The notes under the pieces are model-generated. The model saw nothing but the letters and a program-made list of their open reading frames with translations. It did not search any database and was not told where the DNA came from. Shown here piece by piece: positions 1-8,556 of a DNA stretch of 64,000 nucleotides. The DNA is taken from contig NZ_JAWXRD010000040.1 of NCBI RefSeq assembly GCF_033843265.1, positions 310,001-374,000 of the forward strand, given 5' to 3'. The stretch comes from Scandinavium lactucae. GTDB lineage: Bacteria > Pseudomonadota > Gammaproteobacteria > Enterobacterales > Enterobacteriaceae. The number at the start of each line of letters is the position of its first letter. Position 1 is the stretch's first letter. Made by a program: the position numbers and the translations under genes.

Positions 1-217
1 CCGGTTTCTTAAGCAGCGTCTCGAGCTGCGGGCCAATCTCTTTATCCCAGACCTGCGCTTTCCAGTCGGCTTCAGCCACCTGTTCCAGACCGATGCTAAT
101 CGAGCCGTCTTTACTGCCGAGATGGCGGCCGATCGCGGCGGCGATATCTTCGGCCAGGGCGTTCTTTTGTTCGTCGTTCAGGTCACGGGGAAAACATTTA
201 ATGGCTACGTGCGGCAT
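1..217 (-). CDS. pptA: Tautomerase PptA (4-oxalocrotonate tautomerase family), 3' end outside the window
   Basis: The visible 72 codons begin MPHVAIKCFPRDL, close to E. coli PptA (YdcE). Members of this family use Pro1, exposed after removal of Met1, as the catalytic base for keto-enol tautomerisation, and that proline is present. The usual length is about 77 residues, so only the last few codons are missing beyond the window edge. The gene lies 47 bp downstream of a glutathione S-transferase gene on the same strand and could be the last gene of that transcript. In E. coli pptA also lies some kilobases beyond ansP, which anchors the synteny. The physiological substrate is unknown. Confidence 0.9.
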   Translation of the reverse strand, partial: MPHVAIKCFPRDLNDEQKNALAEDIAAAIGRHLGSKDGSISIGLEQVAEADWKAQVWDKEIGPQLETLLKKP

Positions 218-264
218 GGTGGTCTCCTTATTGTGTTCCCTAAAACTATCATCTTCTCAGCGAC

Positions 265-897
265 TTAATTAGCGTTTTGTGCAGTTAACAGGTCATTACT
301 GCGCAGGACGGTTTGCAGTTCCTCGCGCTGGGCGATGTGGTCGGCGATGGCACTTAAGCGCGGAGTGTTTTCGGTAAACCACGCCGGACGTGGGCCCCAG
401 GTTCTGATCACCACGATATAGGCATCAAGTAACGTGACGTTGTCACCTAAAGCATATGGCCCTACAAGCTGTTGATCCAGCCACTGATACAGCGTTTTAC
501 GGTAGGCAATACAGCTATTTTTCAGCTGTTCCGGCGCGTCGGACGCAAAGCGTTCGGGGTAATCGGCGTAGGTAAACGTAGGATAGACATTCGCCACCAG
601 CCACACCAGCAGGCGCTGGAACAAAGCACGCTGCGATGTACCGATGGGCGGCGCGAGATGGGGATGGGTGTCGAGGATCATCAGCGCGATGGCGGCGGAT
701 TCAGTCATCACGCTGCCATCGTCGAGTCGCAACGTGGGCACCTGACACAACGGGTTTATCTGTTCCAGCACGTCGTGCTGCGGGCCAGGATTGTCGAAGC
801 CGTTGACATCAACGAAGTGGTACGGGATCTCGGCCATCGTCAGCATCACTTCGCTGATTGCCGAACCCCAGCCCGGCACGCCATAGAGCGTTAACAT
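265..897 (-). CDS. Glutathione S-transferase family protein
   Basis: The 210-residue product has a thioredoxin-fold N-terminal half. Tyr5 and Ser12 are candidate catalytic residues, the cis-proline motif VPTL is at 53-56, and the glutathione gamma-glutamyl-binding pair Glu66-Ser67 (ESAAI) is present. An all-helical C-terminal domain follows. The ATG at 897 is chosen because AGAGGAAC precedes it at a good distance; an upstream in-frame start would add ten residues with no support. It lies 45 bp downstream of the second ABC binding-protein gene, on the same strand as the sulfur-type operon. That placement suggests, but does not prove, co-transcription and a role with thiol conjugates. No specific subfamily recognised. 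Confidence 0.85.
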   Translation of the reverse strand: MLTLYGVPGWGSAISEVMLTMAEIPYHFVDVNGFDNPGPQHDVLEQINPLCQVPTLRLDDGSVMTESAAIALMILDTHPHLAPPIGTSQRALFQRLLVWLVANVYPTFTYADYPERFASDAPEQLKNSCIAYRKTLYQWLDQQLVGPYALGDNVTLLDAYIVVIRTWGPRPAWFTENTPRLSAIADHIAQREELQTVLRSNDLLTAQNAN

Positions 898-942
898 ACG
901 TTGTTCCTCTTTGGATGCAGAAACCAACAGTATGGACCCAAA

Positions 943-1842
943 TCACGGATAGGTGATCCCCGGCGGGTTGACCTCAGATTGCGCCACACCCTCGCCGTCT
1001 TCTCCCCAGCGTGCAAGAATTTTTTGAACATCTCCTCGTTCAATGCCGCCGTTGAGCGCGGCTTGCAGGGCATACACCAGCTGGTTACCCTTTTTGCTGG
1101 TGGTGGCCACAAACGCCTTTTTCGGCCCCAGCCCGACCACTTTGGTTTTGCCGCTCAGGGCTGCTTTATACGATGACACCGACTGCGGCCCAAAGAACAC
1201 ATCCGCCCGGCCCGACTGGATATAGAGATTGCCCGACGCATCATCGGTCAGATACACCGGCAGCGCCGGGGCGCGCCCGGCTTTCTCATTCTCCGCATTC
1301 CAGCCGAGTAAAATCCGTTCCTGATTCGTTCCCGAACCGACGATCACTTTTTTGCCAGAAAGATCGGCCGGGCCTTTCACCGACGCTATCGTACTGTCAG
1401 ATTTCACCGAAAACGCCAGCGAATCGACGCGATACGTCGCGAAATCGAACTTCTCTTTGCGCTGCTCAGTGACCGCAATATTCACCAGTGCCACGTCATA
1501 ACGCCCGGAGGTAATGCCGAGCGGCCAGTCTTCCCACGCGGTCGGCACCAGTTTGAGCTTCAGACCCAGGCTTCCCGCCAGCAATCGGGCGATATCCGGG
1601 TCGCTGCCGATTCGTGTGCGGTTATCACTGGCCAGCAGCGCCAATGGCGGAGAGTTAAGGGCAGAAATCGCCACCGTCAGGGTGCCCGGTTCAACAAATT
1701 TGTAGCTCGCCGGGATCATCGCAATCGCCTTTTCATCCCGCGCGACCGGGAGCGGCTGCTCGTTGGCTTTCAGATCGATGCGCCCTTCCGCCATCGTTGA
1801 ACTGGCGCACAGCACTCCACAAAGTAAGATCCATTTGTTCAT
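943..1842 (-). CDS. Amino-acid-type ABC transporter periplasmic binding protein (second of the operon)
   Basis: A family 3 (SBP_bac_3) solute-binding protein of 299 residues with a signal peptide ending near TMA at residue 18. Blocks typical of amino-acid binders are visible (LTVAISALNSPPLALL, GSDPDIARLLAGSLGLKL, YDVALVNIAVTEQRKEKFDF). It is clearly paralogous to the product of 4049..4981, sharing EDWPLG, the TxQRKEKFDFATYR region, IVGSGTNQ and a C-terminal SEVNP(P/A)G. Its ATG overlaps the TGA of the ATPase gene by four bases, so it is the last gene of the transporter operon. Two binding proteins for one transporter resemble YtmJ/YtmK of the Bacillus subtilis S-substituted-cysteine operon. 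The ligand is inferred from context only. Confidence 0.9.
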   Translation of the reverse strand: MNKWILLCGVLCASSTMAEGRIDLKANEQPLPVARDEKAIAMIPASYKFVEPGTLTVAISALNSPPLALLASDNRTRIGSDPDIARLLAGSLGLKLKLVPTAWEDWPLGITSGRYDVALVNIAVTEQRKEKFDFATYRVDSLAFSVKSDSTIASVKGPADLSGKKVIVGSGTNQERILLGWNAENEKAGRAPALPVYLTDDASGNLYIQSGRADVFFGPQSVSSYKAALSGKTKVVGLGPKKAFVATTSKKGNQLVYALQAALNGGIERGDVQKILARWGEDGEGVAQSEVNPPGITYP

Positions 1843-2615
1843 GACAGTACCTTCGATAAAAATTGTCGCGTTCGCGGATGCTGCGGGCGATTCAGCACCG
1901 CGTCGCTTTCGCCCTGCTCGACGATTTTGCCGTCGACCATAAACACCACCTGATCCGCGACTTCGCGGGCGAAACCAATCTCATGAGTGACCACCACCAG
2001 CGTAGTGCCGGACCGCGCCAGGGTTTTGATCACATCCAGCACTTCACCCACCAGTTCCGGATCCAGTGCCGAGGTCGGTTCATCAAACAGCATCACCCGC
2101 GGCTTCAGGGCCAGCGCTCGGGCGATGGCAATGCGCTGCTGCTGCCCGCCGGACAGATGACGCGACCAGGCGTCGGCCTTATTGCGCAGACCGACAACGT
2201 CCAGCAGCTCATAGGCCCGTTCTGTCGCCTGCTTCTTACTCAGCTGACGGTGCGCCACCGGGGCTTCAATCAGGTTCTCCAGCACCGTCATGTGCGGGAA
2301 CAAATTAAAGTTCTGGAACACGTAGCCGACGTTGACACGCTGGCGCAGGATCTCCTTTTCCTTGAGTTCATACAGCTTGTCGCCCTGTCGGCGATAGCCG
2401 ATGTAGTCGCCATCAATCTGGATAAAGCCTTCGTCGACCCGTTCCAGATGATTGATGGTGCGCAGCAGCGTCGATTTTCCCGAACCTGACGGGCCTAAAA
2501 TCACCGTCACCGTACCGGGCGGGATCTCCAGCGACACGTTATCCAGCGCCTTGTGGCGACCAAAATTTTTACTGACGCCGGTAATCGAAATATGGCCTTC
2601 AGGAGAGTTGAGCAT
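1839..2615 (-). CDS. Amino-acid ABC transporter ATP-binding protein
   Basis: The 258-residue product is a complete ABC ATPase of the polar amino acid (GlnQ/HisP/TcyN) type. It has Walker A GPSGSGKST at residues 41-49, a Q-loop in VFQNFNLFPH, the signature LSGGQQQRIAIARAL, Walker B VMLFDEPTSALD and the switch histidine in VVVTHEIGFA. The family powers uptake of amino acids, including cystine and S-substituted cysteines, across the inner membrane. The ATG has AGGAG seven bases upstream and overlaps the permease gene by 17 bp; the stop overlaps the next gene by four. It is the only ATPase of the operon and should serve both binding proteins. Confidence 0.95.
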   Translation of the reverse strand: MLNSPEGHISITGVSKNFGRHKALDNVSLEIPPGTVTVILGPSGSGKSTLLRTINHLERVDEGFIQIDGDYIGYRRQGDKLYELKEKEILRQRVNVGYVFQNFNLFPHMTVLENLIEAPVAHRQLSKKQATERAYELLDVVGLRNKADAWSRHLSGGQQQRIAIARALALKPRVMLFDEPTSALDPELVGEVLDVIKTLARSGTTLVVVTHEIGFAREVADQVVFMVDGKIVEQGESDAVLNRPQHPRTRQFLSKVLS

Positions 2616-3519
2616 GGGCAGGCTCCTGGGTTGCAGTGGCCGCGGACGTAACGGCGCGGCTGCGGTTAGTATTCACGGCAGAGCGGCGCTCGCTCTTCGC
2701 CAGGGCGCGTTCCACCAGATACTGAATGGCGGACAGGAAGCTGGTGATCACCAGATACCACACCGCGCCCACCATCAGCAGCGGGATAACCTCTTGGGTG
2801 CGGTTGTAGATCATCTGGATGGTGTAAAACAGTTCCGGCATTGCCAGGACGTAGACCATTGCGGTGCCTTTGGCGAGGCTGATAATTTCGTTAAAGCCTG
2901 ACGGTAAAATGGTGCGCAGCGCCTGCGGAAGAATAATGCGCAGGGTACGTCGCCAGGCGGGCAATCCGAGAGCCGAGGCCGCTTCATACTGACCTTGATC
3001 GACCCCGAGAAAACCGCCGCGAATGATTTCCGCGGTATAGGCACTCTGCACCAGCGTCAGGCCAACCACGGCGGTGGAAAATTGCCCCAGCACGTTGATG
3101 GTCTGGTAACTCGCCCACGTAATGCCGGTGAACGGGATGCCGACCGATAGCGTGTCATACAGATATGAGAAGTTGTACAGCACGATCAGCACCACGATCA
3201 GCGGTAGCGAACGGAACAGCCAGATGTATCCCCATGCCAGGCTGCTGAGCAACCAGGATGATGACAACCGGCACAGGGCCAGCACGCCGCCGAAGATAAC
3301 GCTCAACACCGTGCCGAGCAGGGTCAACAGCAGCGTTTGCCCTAACCCTTCCAGGATTATCGGATCGAAGAACCAGCGGGCGAACACCCCCCATTCCCAG
3401 CGCGGGTTAAAGGCCACCGACTGGATGACAATCGCCAGAATCGACAGCGCCACCCCGGCACCGACTATGCGCAGCGGATAGCGCGCGGGCACCACTTTAA
3501 TCGTTTCGTGCGTCTTCAT
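2599..3519 (-). CDS. Amino-acid ABC transporter permease (HisM/TcyL type)
   Basis: An inner-membrane permease of 306 residues with about five or six hydrophobic segments. The EAA-type cytoplasmic loop around QYEAASALGLPAWRRTLRIIL contacts the ATPase. The polar-amino-acid permease signature region (TLLLTLLGTVLSVIFGG) is near residues 60-80. ATG 3519 is preferred over a GTG six bases upstream because GAGGAG lies at proper distance. Only one permease gene is present, so it presumably acts as a homodimer; the Bacillus ytm operon has two. The last 20 or so residues are rich in Ala/Thr and look like a cytoplasmic tail. It lies 9 bp after the acetyltransferase gene. Confidence 0.92.
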   Translation of the reverse strand: MKTHETIKVVPARYPLRIVGAGVALSILAIVIQSVAFNPRWEWGVFARWFFDPIILEGLGQTLLLTLLGTVLSVIFGGVLALCRLSSSWLLSSLAWGYIWLFRSLPLIVVLIVLYNFSYLYDTLSVGIPFTGITWASYQTINVLGQFSTAVVGLTLVQSAYTAEIIRGGFLGVDQGQYEAASALGLPAWRRTLRIILPQALRTILPSGFNEIISLAKGTAMVYVLAMPELFYTIQMIYNRTQEVIPLLMVGAVWYLVITSFLSAIQYLVERALAKSERRSAVNTNRSRAVTSAATATQEPAHAQLS

Positions 3520-3528
3520 CGTCACTCC

Positions 3529-4038
3529 TCAGGCGCTTTTGCTGAGCGCGGGCACCGCCAGCGCTTTGGTGAAACGAAGTCGTCCATCGAACGGCGGGCG
3601 GCTGTACTCTTCCGGGTCACGATACAGATCGAACTGCGGCTCATAGTCCTGGCTCAAATACAGACGCACTGCCTCAGGCTGGCGAAAACCGGTGGTCAGA
3701 TACAATTGGGTATATCCGGCGAGCAGCGCCCGCCGTTCCAGTTCTGCCACCATGCGCCCGGCCAGCCCCTGCTGACGCAGGGTTTTATCGGTCCAGATAC
3801 GTTTGATTTCGGCGGTCTGTGCGTCATAGGGTTTGTAGGCCCCAGTGGCGATGATCGCCCCCTCACGCTCCAGCACGATAAACAGTCCCTGCGGGGGTAA
3901 ATACCATTCGGTCAGCTCGACTTCGGCATCACGCGAAAAGTAGTCGCCGTAGCGCGCGGCATACTCCGCAAACAGGCCGTTCAAAATGGGCTGGAGTTCT
4001 GCATCTTCCGGGGAAACATCTCGAAAGCGTTCGCTCAT
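3529..4038 (-). CDS. GNAT-family N-acetyltransferase in the S-substituted-cysteine operon (YtmI/SnaA-like role)
   Basis: The 169-residue protein has the GNAT acetyl-CoA-binding segment IKRIWTDKTLRQQGLAGRMV followed by ELERRALLAGYTQLYLTTGF and EAVRLYLSQDYEP, the usual motif A/B arrangement. ATG 4038 is chosen because GAGGAG precedes it; an ATG 18 bases earlier lacks a site. It sits between a binding protein and the permease, within a chain of genes 9-21 bp apart. In B. subtilis a GNAT protein (YtmI, SnaA) N-acetylates S-substituted cysteines so that monooxygenases can act before a deacetylase removes the acetyl group. This gene plausibly fills the same step, but the assignment rests on family and context, not on recognised specificity residues. 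Confidence 0.85.
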   Translation of the reverse strand: MSERFRDVSPEDAELQPILNGLFAEYAARYGDYFSRDAEVELTEWYLPPQGLFIVLEREGAIIATGAYKPYDAQTAEIKRIWTDKTLRQQGLAGRMVAELERRALLAGYTQLYLTTGFRQPEAVRLYLSQDYEPQFDLYRDPEEYSRPPFDGRLRFTKALAVPALSKSA

Positions 4039-4048
4039 AGTAGGCTCC

Positions 4049-4981
4049 TCAGTCACCGAGTCCGGCAGGGTTAACTTCTGATTGCGGAATGCGCTCCACG
4101 CCTTCGCCCCAGCGGTTCAGCACTTTGTCATAGTCACCGTTTTTAATGACCCCGTTGAGCGCGGTCTGCACCGGTTCAGCTAAGCCGCTGCCTTTTTTCA
4201 GCGTTACGGCGATGTGCGCCGCTTTCGGCCAGCCGCCGTCCACGCTGCCCACCAGCTTGGTTTTGCCATTCAGCGCCGCTTTCCAGGCACCGATCACATT
4301 TGGGCCAAAGTAGGCATCGGCGCGACCGGACTGTAATGCCAGCGTCTGGGCGGCATCGTCTTTGGTGTACACCGGGGTAAACGGCTTCAGACCCTTCTTC
4401 AGGTTTTCGGCGTTCCACGCCAGCAGGATCGCTTCCTGGTTGGTGCCCGACCCGACGATGATTTTCAGCCCGGCGATATCTTCAGCTTTCTCAATCTTGC
4501 CGATATCGCGGGTAGATTTGACGTAGAAGCCGAGTGAATCCTTACGGTAGGTGGCGAAATCGAATTTCTCTTTACGCTCTTTGGTCACCGTAATGTTGCT
4601 GACCGCCGCATCATATTTGCCGGAGGCCACACCGAGCGGCCAGTCTTCCCATGAGGTCACCACCACGTTGAGTTGCAGGCCCAGGCTGTCGGCCACCAGA
4701 CGCGCGATATCCACTTCGCTGCCGAGCAAGGTTTTATTGTCATCGGAGAACACGGTCAGCGGCGGCTGGTTTAACCCCGCCACGGCCACGGTAAATTTAC
4801 CCGGTACCGCTGGTTTGAACCCCTGCGGTAATTGGGCAATCGCCGAAGGATTTTTGTCGGTATTAACCGGCGCTTTATTGGCCTCGACGCTAACGCCAGT
4901 GCCGTTGATGGTGACGTCACTGGCCTGCGCCAGCCCGGAAAATGCCAGCGTGAGAGCCAGCAGCAGCGATGATTTTTGCAT
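4049..4981 (-). CDS. Amino-acid-type ABC transporter periplasmic binding protein (first of the operon)
   Basis: A 310-residue SBP_bac_3 protein with a clear signal peptide (cleavage after AQA, about residue 21). The mature protein carries LTVAVAGLNQPPLTVF-like and GSEVDIARLVADSLGLQL segments and a KFDFATYRKDSLGFYVKS region. It is paralogous to the product of 943..1842, with alignable sequence through to the C-terminal QSEVNPAGLGD, so the pair arose by duplication. It lies 20 bp after the NtaA-type monooxygenase and 10 bp before the acetyltransferase. Together with the permease and ATPase it forms a complete importer. The ligand is inferred to be a cysteine-derived amino acid from the neighbouring enzymes. 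Confidence 0.92.
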   Translation of the reverse strand: MQKSSLLLALTLAFSGLAQASDVTINGTGVSVEANKAPVNTDKNPSAIAQLPQGFKPAVPGKFTVAVAGLNQPPLTVFSDDNKTLLGSEVDIARLVADSLGLQLNVVVTSWEDWPLGVASGKYDAAVSNITVTKERKEKFDFATYRKDSLGFYVKSTRDIGKIEKAEDIAGLKIIVGSGTNQEAILLAWNAENLKKGLKPFTPVYTKDDAAQTLALQSGRADAYFGPNVIGAWKAALNGKTKLVGSVDGGWPKAAHIAVTLKKGSGLAEPVQTALNGVIKNGDYDKVLNRWGEGVERIPQSEVNPAGLGD

Positions 4982-5001
4982 GGTGAAGTTTCTCTTATTA
5001 T

Positions 5002-6324
5002 TTATTTGGCGAGTGGCGTGAACTGATTAACGGGTTGAGCCAGACCTAAGCTTTCTCGCAGGGTATGGCCGGGATACTCACGGCGGAACAGGCCGCGCGC
5101 CTGAAGCACCGGCACTACCTGGTCGACAAAGCGCGGGAACGTGTCCGGGGTGCCGCCCTGAATAATGAATCCGTCGGCGGCATGGCTGTCGAACCACTGC
5201 TGCAAACCGTCAGCGACCTCTTCTGCCGTTCCGGAAAAACGCGGCCGCGGGCTGGCGGCTTCCAGCGCCACCTGTCGCAGGCTTAACCCCCGCTCACGCG
5301 CATTACGTTTGATTTCATCGGTCGTACTGCGAAAACTGTTCTGGCCCAAATCGCCCAGTTCCGGGAAGGGTTCATCCAGCGGATACTGGCTGAAATCGTG
5401 ATGCTCAAAGTAGCGCCCGAGGTAGTTCAGCGCGTCGGTAATTGACACCAGCGCCGCTGTGGTTTGGTACTGCTGTTCCACATCGTCGGCATCGTCGCCA
5501 ACAATCACGCTCACACCCTGGAATATATGCAGTTCATCGCCACGGCGACCGTTAATTTCAAGCTGACTTTTCACATCACGATAAAAAGCCTGCGCTTCGG
5601 CCAGCGATTCATGATGAGTAAAAATCGCGTCTGCGTGCGTCGCTGCCAGTTTTTTCCCGTCGTCCGAGGCACCTGCCTGAAATATTATTGGCCGTCCCTG
5701 CGGGGTCCGACCTATATTCAGCGGCCCGGAGACCTGGAAAAAATCACCGTGATGATTAAGGGTATGTAATTTGCTCGCATCGAAGAACTGACCGCTGGCT
5801 TTATTACGCACAAACGCATCTTCTTCCCAGGAATCCCACAGCCCTTTCACCACCTGTAAATATTCATCGGCGATGCGATACCGCAGGGCATGCTCTGGGT
5901 GCTGGGCGCGGGAGAAATTCTTCGCCGATCCTTCCAGCGGTGACGTCACCACGTTCCAGCCCGCGCGACCGTTGCTGAGATGGTCGAGGCTGGCAAACTG
6001 ACGGGCAGTAATAAACGGCTCGCTGTAGGAGGTCGACAGCGTGCCGACCAGGCCCAGATGTTGGGTCACGCTCGCCAGCGCCGATAAGACCGTTAACGGC
6101 TCAAAACGATTTAAAAAATGAGGAATTGATTTTTCGTTGATATATAACCCGTCGGCGACAAAAATAAAGTCGAGCTTCCCTTCTTCTGCTTTTAACGCCG
6201 TTTGTTTGACGAATTCTAAATTAATACTGGCATCGGCCTGTGCCGCCGGATGACGCCAGGCAGACATATTTCCCGAAGCGCCATGCAATATCGTGCCGAG
6301 CCGCAATTGCCGTTGTGAAGACAT
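5002..6324 (-). CDS. LLM-class flavin-dependent monooxygenase, NtaA/SnaA/SoxA type
   Basis: The 440-residue product starts RQLRLGTILHGASGNMSAWRHP and contains DFIFVADGLY, LEPLTVLSALA-type text and GRAGWNVVTSP, all hallmarks of the NtaA/SnaA/DszA/SoxA group of two-component FMN-dependent monooxygenases. These enzymes use reduced FMN from a separate reductase to oxidise C-S, C-N or related bonds. In the B. subtilis ytm operon the homologue YtnJ is thought to oxidise N-acetylated S-alkyl or S-succino cysteine. The gene lies 21 bp after the M20 amidohydrolase and 20 bp before a binding protein. No flavin reductase gene is visible in the window, so one must come from elsewhere. Confidence 0.92.
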   Translation of the reverse strand: MSSQRQLRLGTILHGASGNMSAWRHPAAQADASINLEFVKQTALKAEEGKLDFIFVADGLYINEKSIPHFLNRFEPLTVLSALASVTQHLGLVGTLSTSYSEPFITARQFASLDHLSNGRAGWNVVTSPLEGSAKNFSRAQHPEHALRYRIADEYLQVVKGLWDSWEEDAFVRNKASGQFFDASKLHTLNHHGDFFQVSGPLNIGRTPQGRPIIFQAGASDDGKKLAATHADAIFTHHESLAEAQAFYRDVKSQLEINGRRGDELHIFQGVSVIVGDDADDVEQQYQTTAALVSITDALNYLGRYFEHHDFSQYPLDEPFPELGDLGQNSFRSTTDEIKRNARERGLSLRQVALEAASPRPRFSGTAEEVADGLQQWFDSHAADGFIIQGGTPDTFPRFVDQVVPVLQARGLFRREYPGHTLRESLGLAQPVNQFTPLAK

Positions 6325-6345
6325 AATGACCCCTTAAGTGAACGC

Positions 6346-7467
6346 TTAAATATGGAGTAATGCTTTTTCCGCCAGCGTGGCAAAATAGTGTGCCGCCGGG
6401 GCGAGTAATTTCTCATCCGGATTAAACGCCGGATGGTGCAGGCCAAATTCACTGGCGCTGCCGATACTGACGAACGCGCCGGGGATCTGTTGCAAATACA
6501 CCGCAAAATCTTCGCCCCCCATGTGGAGATCTGCCTTTGCGGTGTGATAACCCACCTCGGCGGCAACCTGAGTGGCGAGCTCCGCCCATTCGTCGGTATT
6601 GACCAGTGCGGTTGGCCCCGCATACCAAATTACGTCGATCTGCGCATTAAAGGCGCTGGCAAAACCGGCGGCCATTTCACTGACCCGCGCTTTCACCTGC
6701 TGCTGCACTTCGGTGCGATGGGTGCGGAGTGTGCCTTCCAGTTCGACGTTTTCGGGCAACACGTTCCAGGTATTACCGCCCTGAATGCGCGTCACGCTCA
6801 GCACCACCGAATCGAGGGTATTCACCTCGCGGCTGGCGACGCTTTGCAAGGCGTTCACCAGTTGGCTGGCGAGCAAAATGGCATCCTTTCCTTCATGAGG
6901 GCGGGCTGCGTGGGCACCCTTTCCGTGCACCCGCACCACGAAGCGATCGACGTTGGCGTAGAAGGCTCCGCCGCGGGTGGCAAAGGTGCCCACCGGCAGC
7001 CCAGGTTCGTTATGCATACCGAAAATGGCGGAAACCCCCTCGAGCGCACCGGCGCGGATCAGGGTTTTTGCGCCACCAAAACTCTCTTCGGCAGGCTGAA
7101 ACAGAATACGTACGCGGCCCGGCAGCTCGGTTTCGCGCGCTTTGAGCAACAGCGCGGCCCCGAGCATCACGCTGGTATGAACGTCATGCCCGCAGGCATG
7201 CATCACTCCGCTATTTTGCGATCGAAACGCCACTTCAGCGGCTTCTTCAATCGGCAACGCGTCGATATCAGCACGCAGCGCAATCACCTTTTCTCCCTTG
7301 CCGATTTCCGTCACCACGCCCGTTTTCAGGGCGTATGGCGAAATTGACAGACCGGCGCTTTGCAGCCAGTCACGGATCCGCGCGGTGGTCGCCACCTCCT
7401 GCAAAGAGAGTTCCGGGTACTGGTGCAGCTCGCGCCGCCAGGCAATCAGCTGTTGTTCGAAGCTCAT
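6346..7467 (-). CDS. M20-family amidohydrolase/deacetylase (YtnL/SndB-like role)
   Basis: A 373-residue M20D metallopeptidase of the hippurate-hydrolase/N-acyl-amino-acid amidohydrolase type. Metal-site motifs are intact: HACGHDVH at 90-97, LFQPAEES near 125-132, MHNEPGLPVG, and a C-terminal GLHHPAFNPDE. A dimerisation domain with HGKGAHAARPHEGKDA sits between them. The ATG overlaps the stop of the upstream monooxygenase gene (ATGA), showing translational coupling. In analogous operons this enzyme removes the acetyl group after oxidative cleavage, releasing cysteine or a related amino acid. Substrate preference cannot be read from sequence; indole-acetyl-amino-acid and hippurate hydrolases share the same motifs. 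Confidence 0.92.
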   Translation of the reverse strand: MSFEQQLIAWRRELHQYPELSLQEVATTARIRDWLQSAGLSISPYALKTGVVTEIGKGEKVIALRADIDALPIEEAAEVAFRSQNSGVMHACGHDVHTSVMLGAALLLKARETELPGRVRILFQPAEESFGGAKTLIRAGALEGVSAIFGMHNEPGLPVGTFATRGGAFYANVDRFVVRVHGKGAHAARPHEGKDAILLASQLVNALQSVASREVNTLDSVVLSVTRIQGGNTWNVLPENVELEGTLRTHRTEVQQQVKARVSEMAAGFASAFNAQIDVIWYAGPTALVNTDEWAELATQVAAEVGYHTAKADLHMGGEDFAVYLQQIPGAFVSIGSASEFGLHHPAFNPDEKLLAPAAHYFATLAEKALLHI

Positions 7468-8465
7468 GACAGCACCTCCGCGCGGTTCAGCGCCTGGGCC
7501 AGCAGACGTAATGACGTCTGACGGGCAGTGCCTTCGGCAATCGGGGTGTCGATAATAAATTCGTCCACGCCGTAATACTGATGGAGAGCATCCAGCTGGG
7601 TGCGCACCTGCAAGGCGGTGCCTGCAATTAACGACGATTCACGGCGCACGATCTCCACCGCCGGGCTGCCCGCCTGATGCGCAAAGGCTTCGGCCTGCTG
7701 CTGGCTGGCGACCGACACGCGCTGACCGTTTTCCAGCCGTACGCCCCAGACTTCAACCTGTTCCGCCAGGGTAGCCGCCTGAGCGGCGTCCGGGGCGACA
7801 ATCACCTGCACAGCGACAATCGCATCGCGCAGGCTCAGCGTCCGCCAGCGGGTAATCACCTCGCGCAGCAGGTTTTTATCGCCGTTCAGATGTGCGGCGA
7901 ACACAAAATTCCAGTCCAGCTGCGCGGCGAGTTCTGCACTTTCGAGGCTGGCCCCTAACAGAAAGCCGTCCGGGCGCTGGGGTGGAACCGGCGTCGCCAG
8001 CACCGCATCGGGGCTTTCCGCCCGCGTGAGGGATAACCAGTTATCCAGTTGCGCAAGCTGGTCAGCAAAGCTGCCCTTCTGCTGCGGATCCACACCCTGT
8101 TGTAAGGCGCGAGTCGAATGCGGTAAACCGCCCGGCGCTTTGCCCACGCCCAAATCGACACGACCCGGCGCGAGAGAGGCCAGCAGGTTGAAATTTTCCG
8201 CGACTTTGTACGGGCTGTAGTGTTGCAGCATCACCCCGCCGGATCCGATACGGATCCGCTTCGTCTGCCCCAGAAGCCAGCCAATCACCACTTCCGGTGA
8301 CGGGCTCGCCAGCTGCGGGGTATTGTGGTGCTCGGCAATCCAAAAACGGTGGTAGCCCCAGGCATCGGCCTGTTGCGCCAGCGTTAAGGTGCGGGCCAGG
8401 GCCTGAGATGCGGTCTCGCCATCTGCCAGTGGGCTTTTATCCAGGATACTGATTCGATAAGACAT
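7464..8465 (-). CDS. LLM-class flavin-dependent oxidoreductase, MsnO8/YtmO-like; first gene of the operon
   Basis: The 333-residue product reads YRISILDKSPLADGETASQAL, AQQADAWGYHRFWIAEHHN, SPEVVIGWLLGQTKRIRIGSG and GVMLQHYSPYKVAENF. These are classic signatures of the MsnO8/YtmO-like branch of the bacterial luciferase-like family. It leads the operon and overlaps the M20 gene by four bases. Two different luciferase-like monooxygenases in one operon (this one and the NtaA-type at 5002..6324) also characterise the B. subtilis ytm/ytn cluster (YtmO and YtnJ). The upstream 91-bp gap to the kinase gene must hold the operon promoter unless transcription reads through; no convincing promoter or regulator-binding palindrome was identified there. 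Confidence 0.92.
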   Translation of the reverse strand: MSYRISILDKSPLADGETASQALARTLTLAQQADAWGYHRFWIAEHHNTPQLASPSPEVVIGWLLGQTKRIRIGSGGVMLQHYSPYKVAENFNLLASLAPGRVDLGVGKAPGGLPHSTRALQQGVDPQQKGSFADQLAQLDNWLSLTRAESPDAVLATPVPPQRPDGFLLGASLESAELAAQLDWNFVFAAHLNGDKNLLREVITRWRTLSLRDAIVAVQVIVAPDAAQAATLAEQVEVWGVRLENGQRVSVASQQQAEAFAHQAGSPAVEIVRRESSLIAGTALQVRTQLDALHQYYGVDEFIIDTPIAEGTARQTSLRLLAQALNRAEVLS

Positions 8466-8556
8466 GTCGCAGGCTCGTTATGAGGAACATGCCTGCATTA
8501 TTAGAAGGGGATGCGTCGCGTGAGAAACAATTTATTTACATTTGCTCAGCACAAAA

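Noticed and set aside
6433..7347. A 304-codon frame antisense to the M20 gene
   Set aside because: The M20 protein has all metal motifs on the minus strand; the antisense frame has none.
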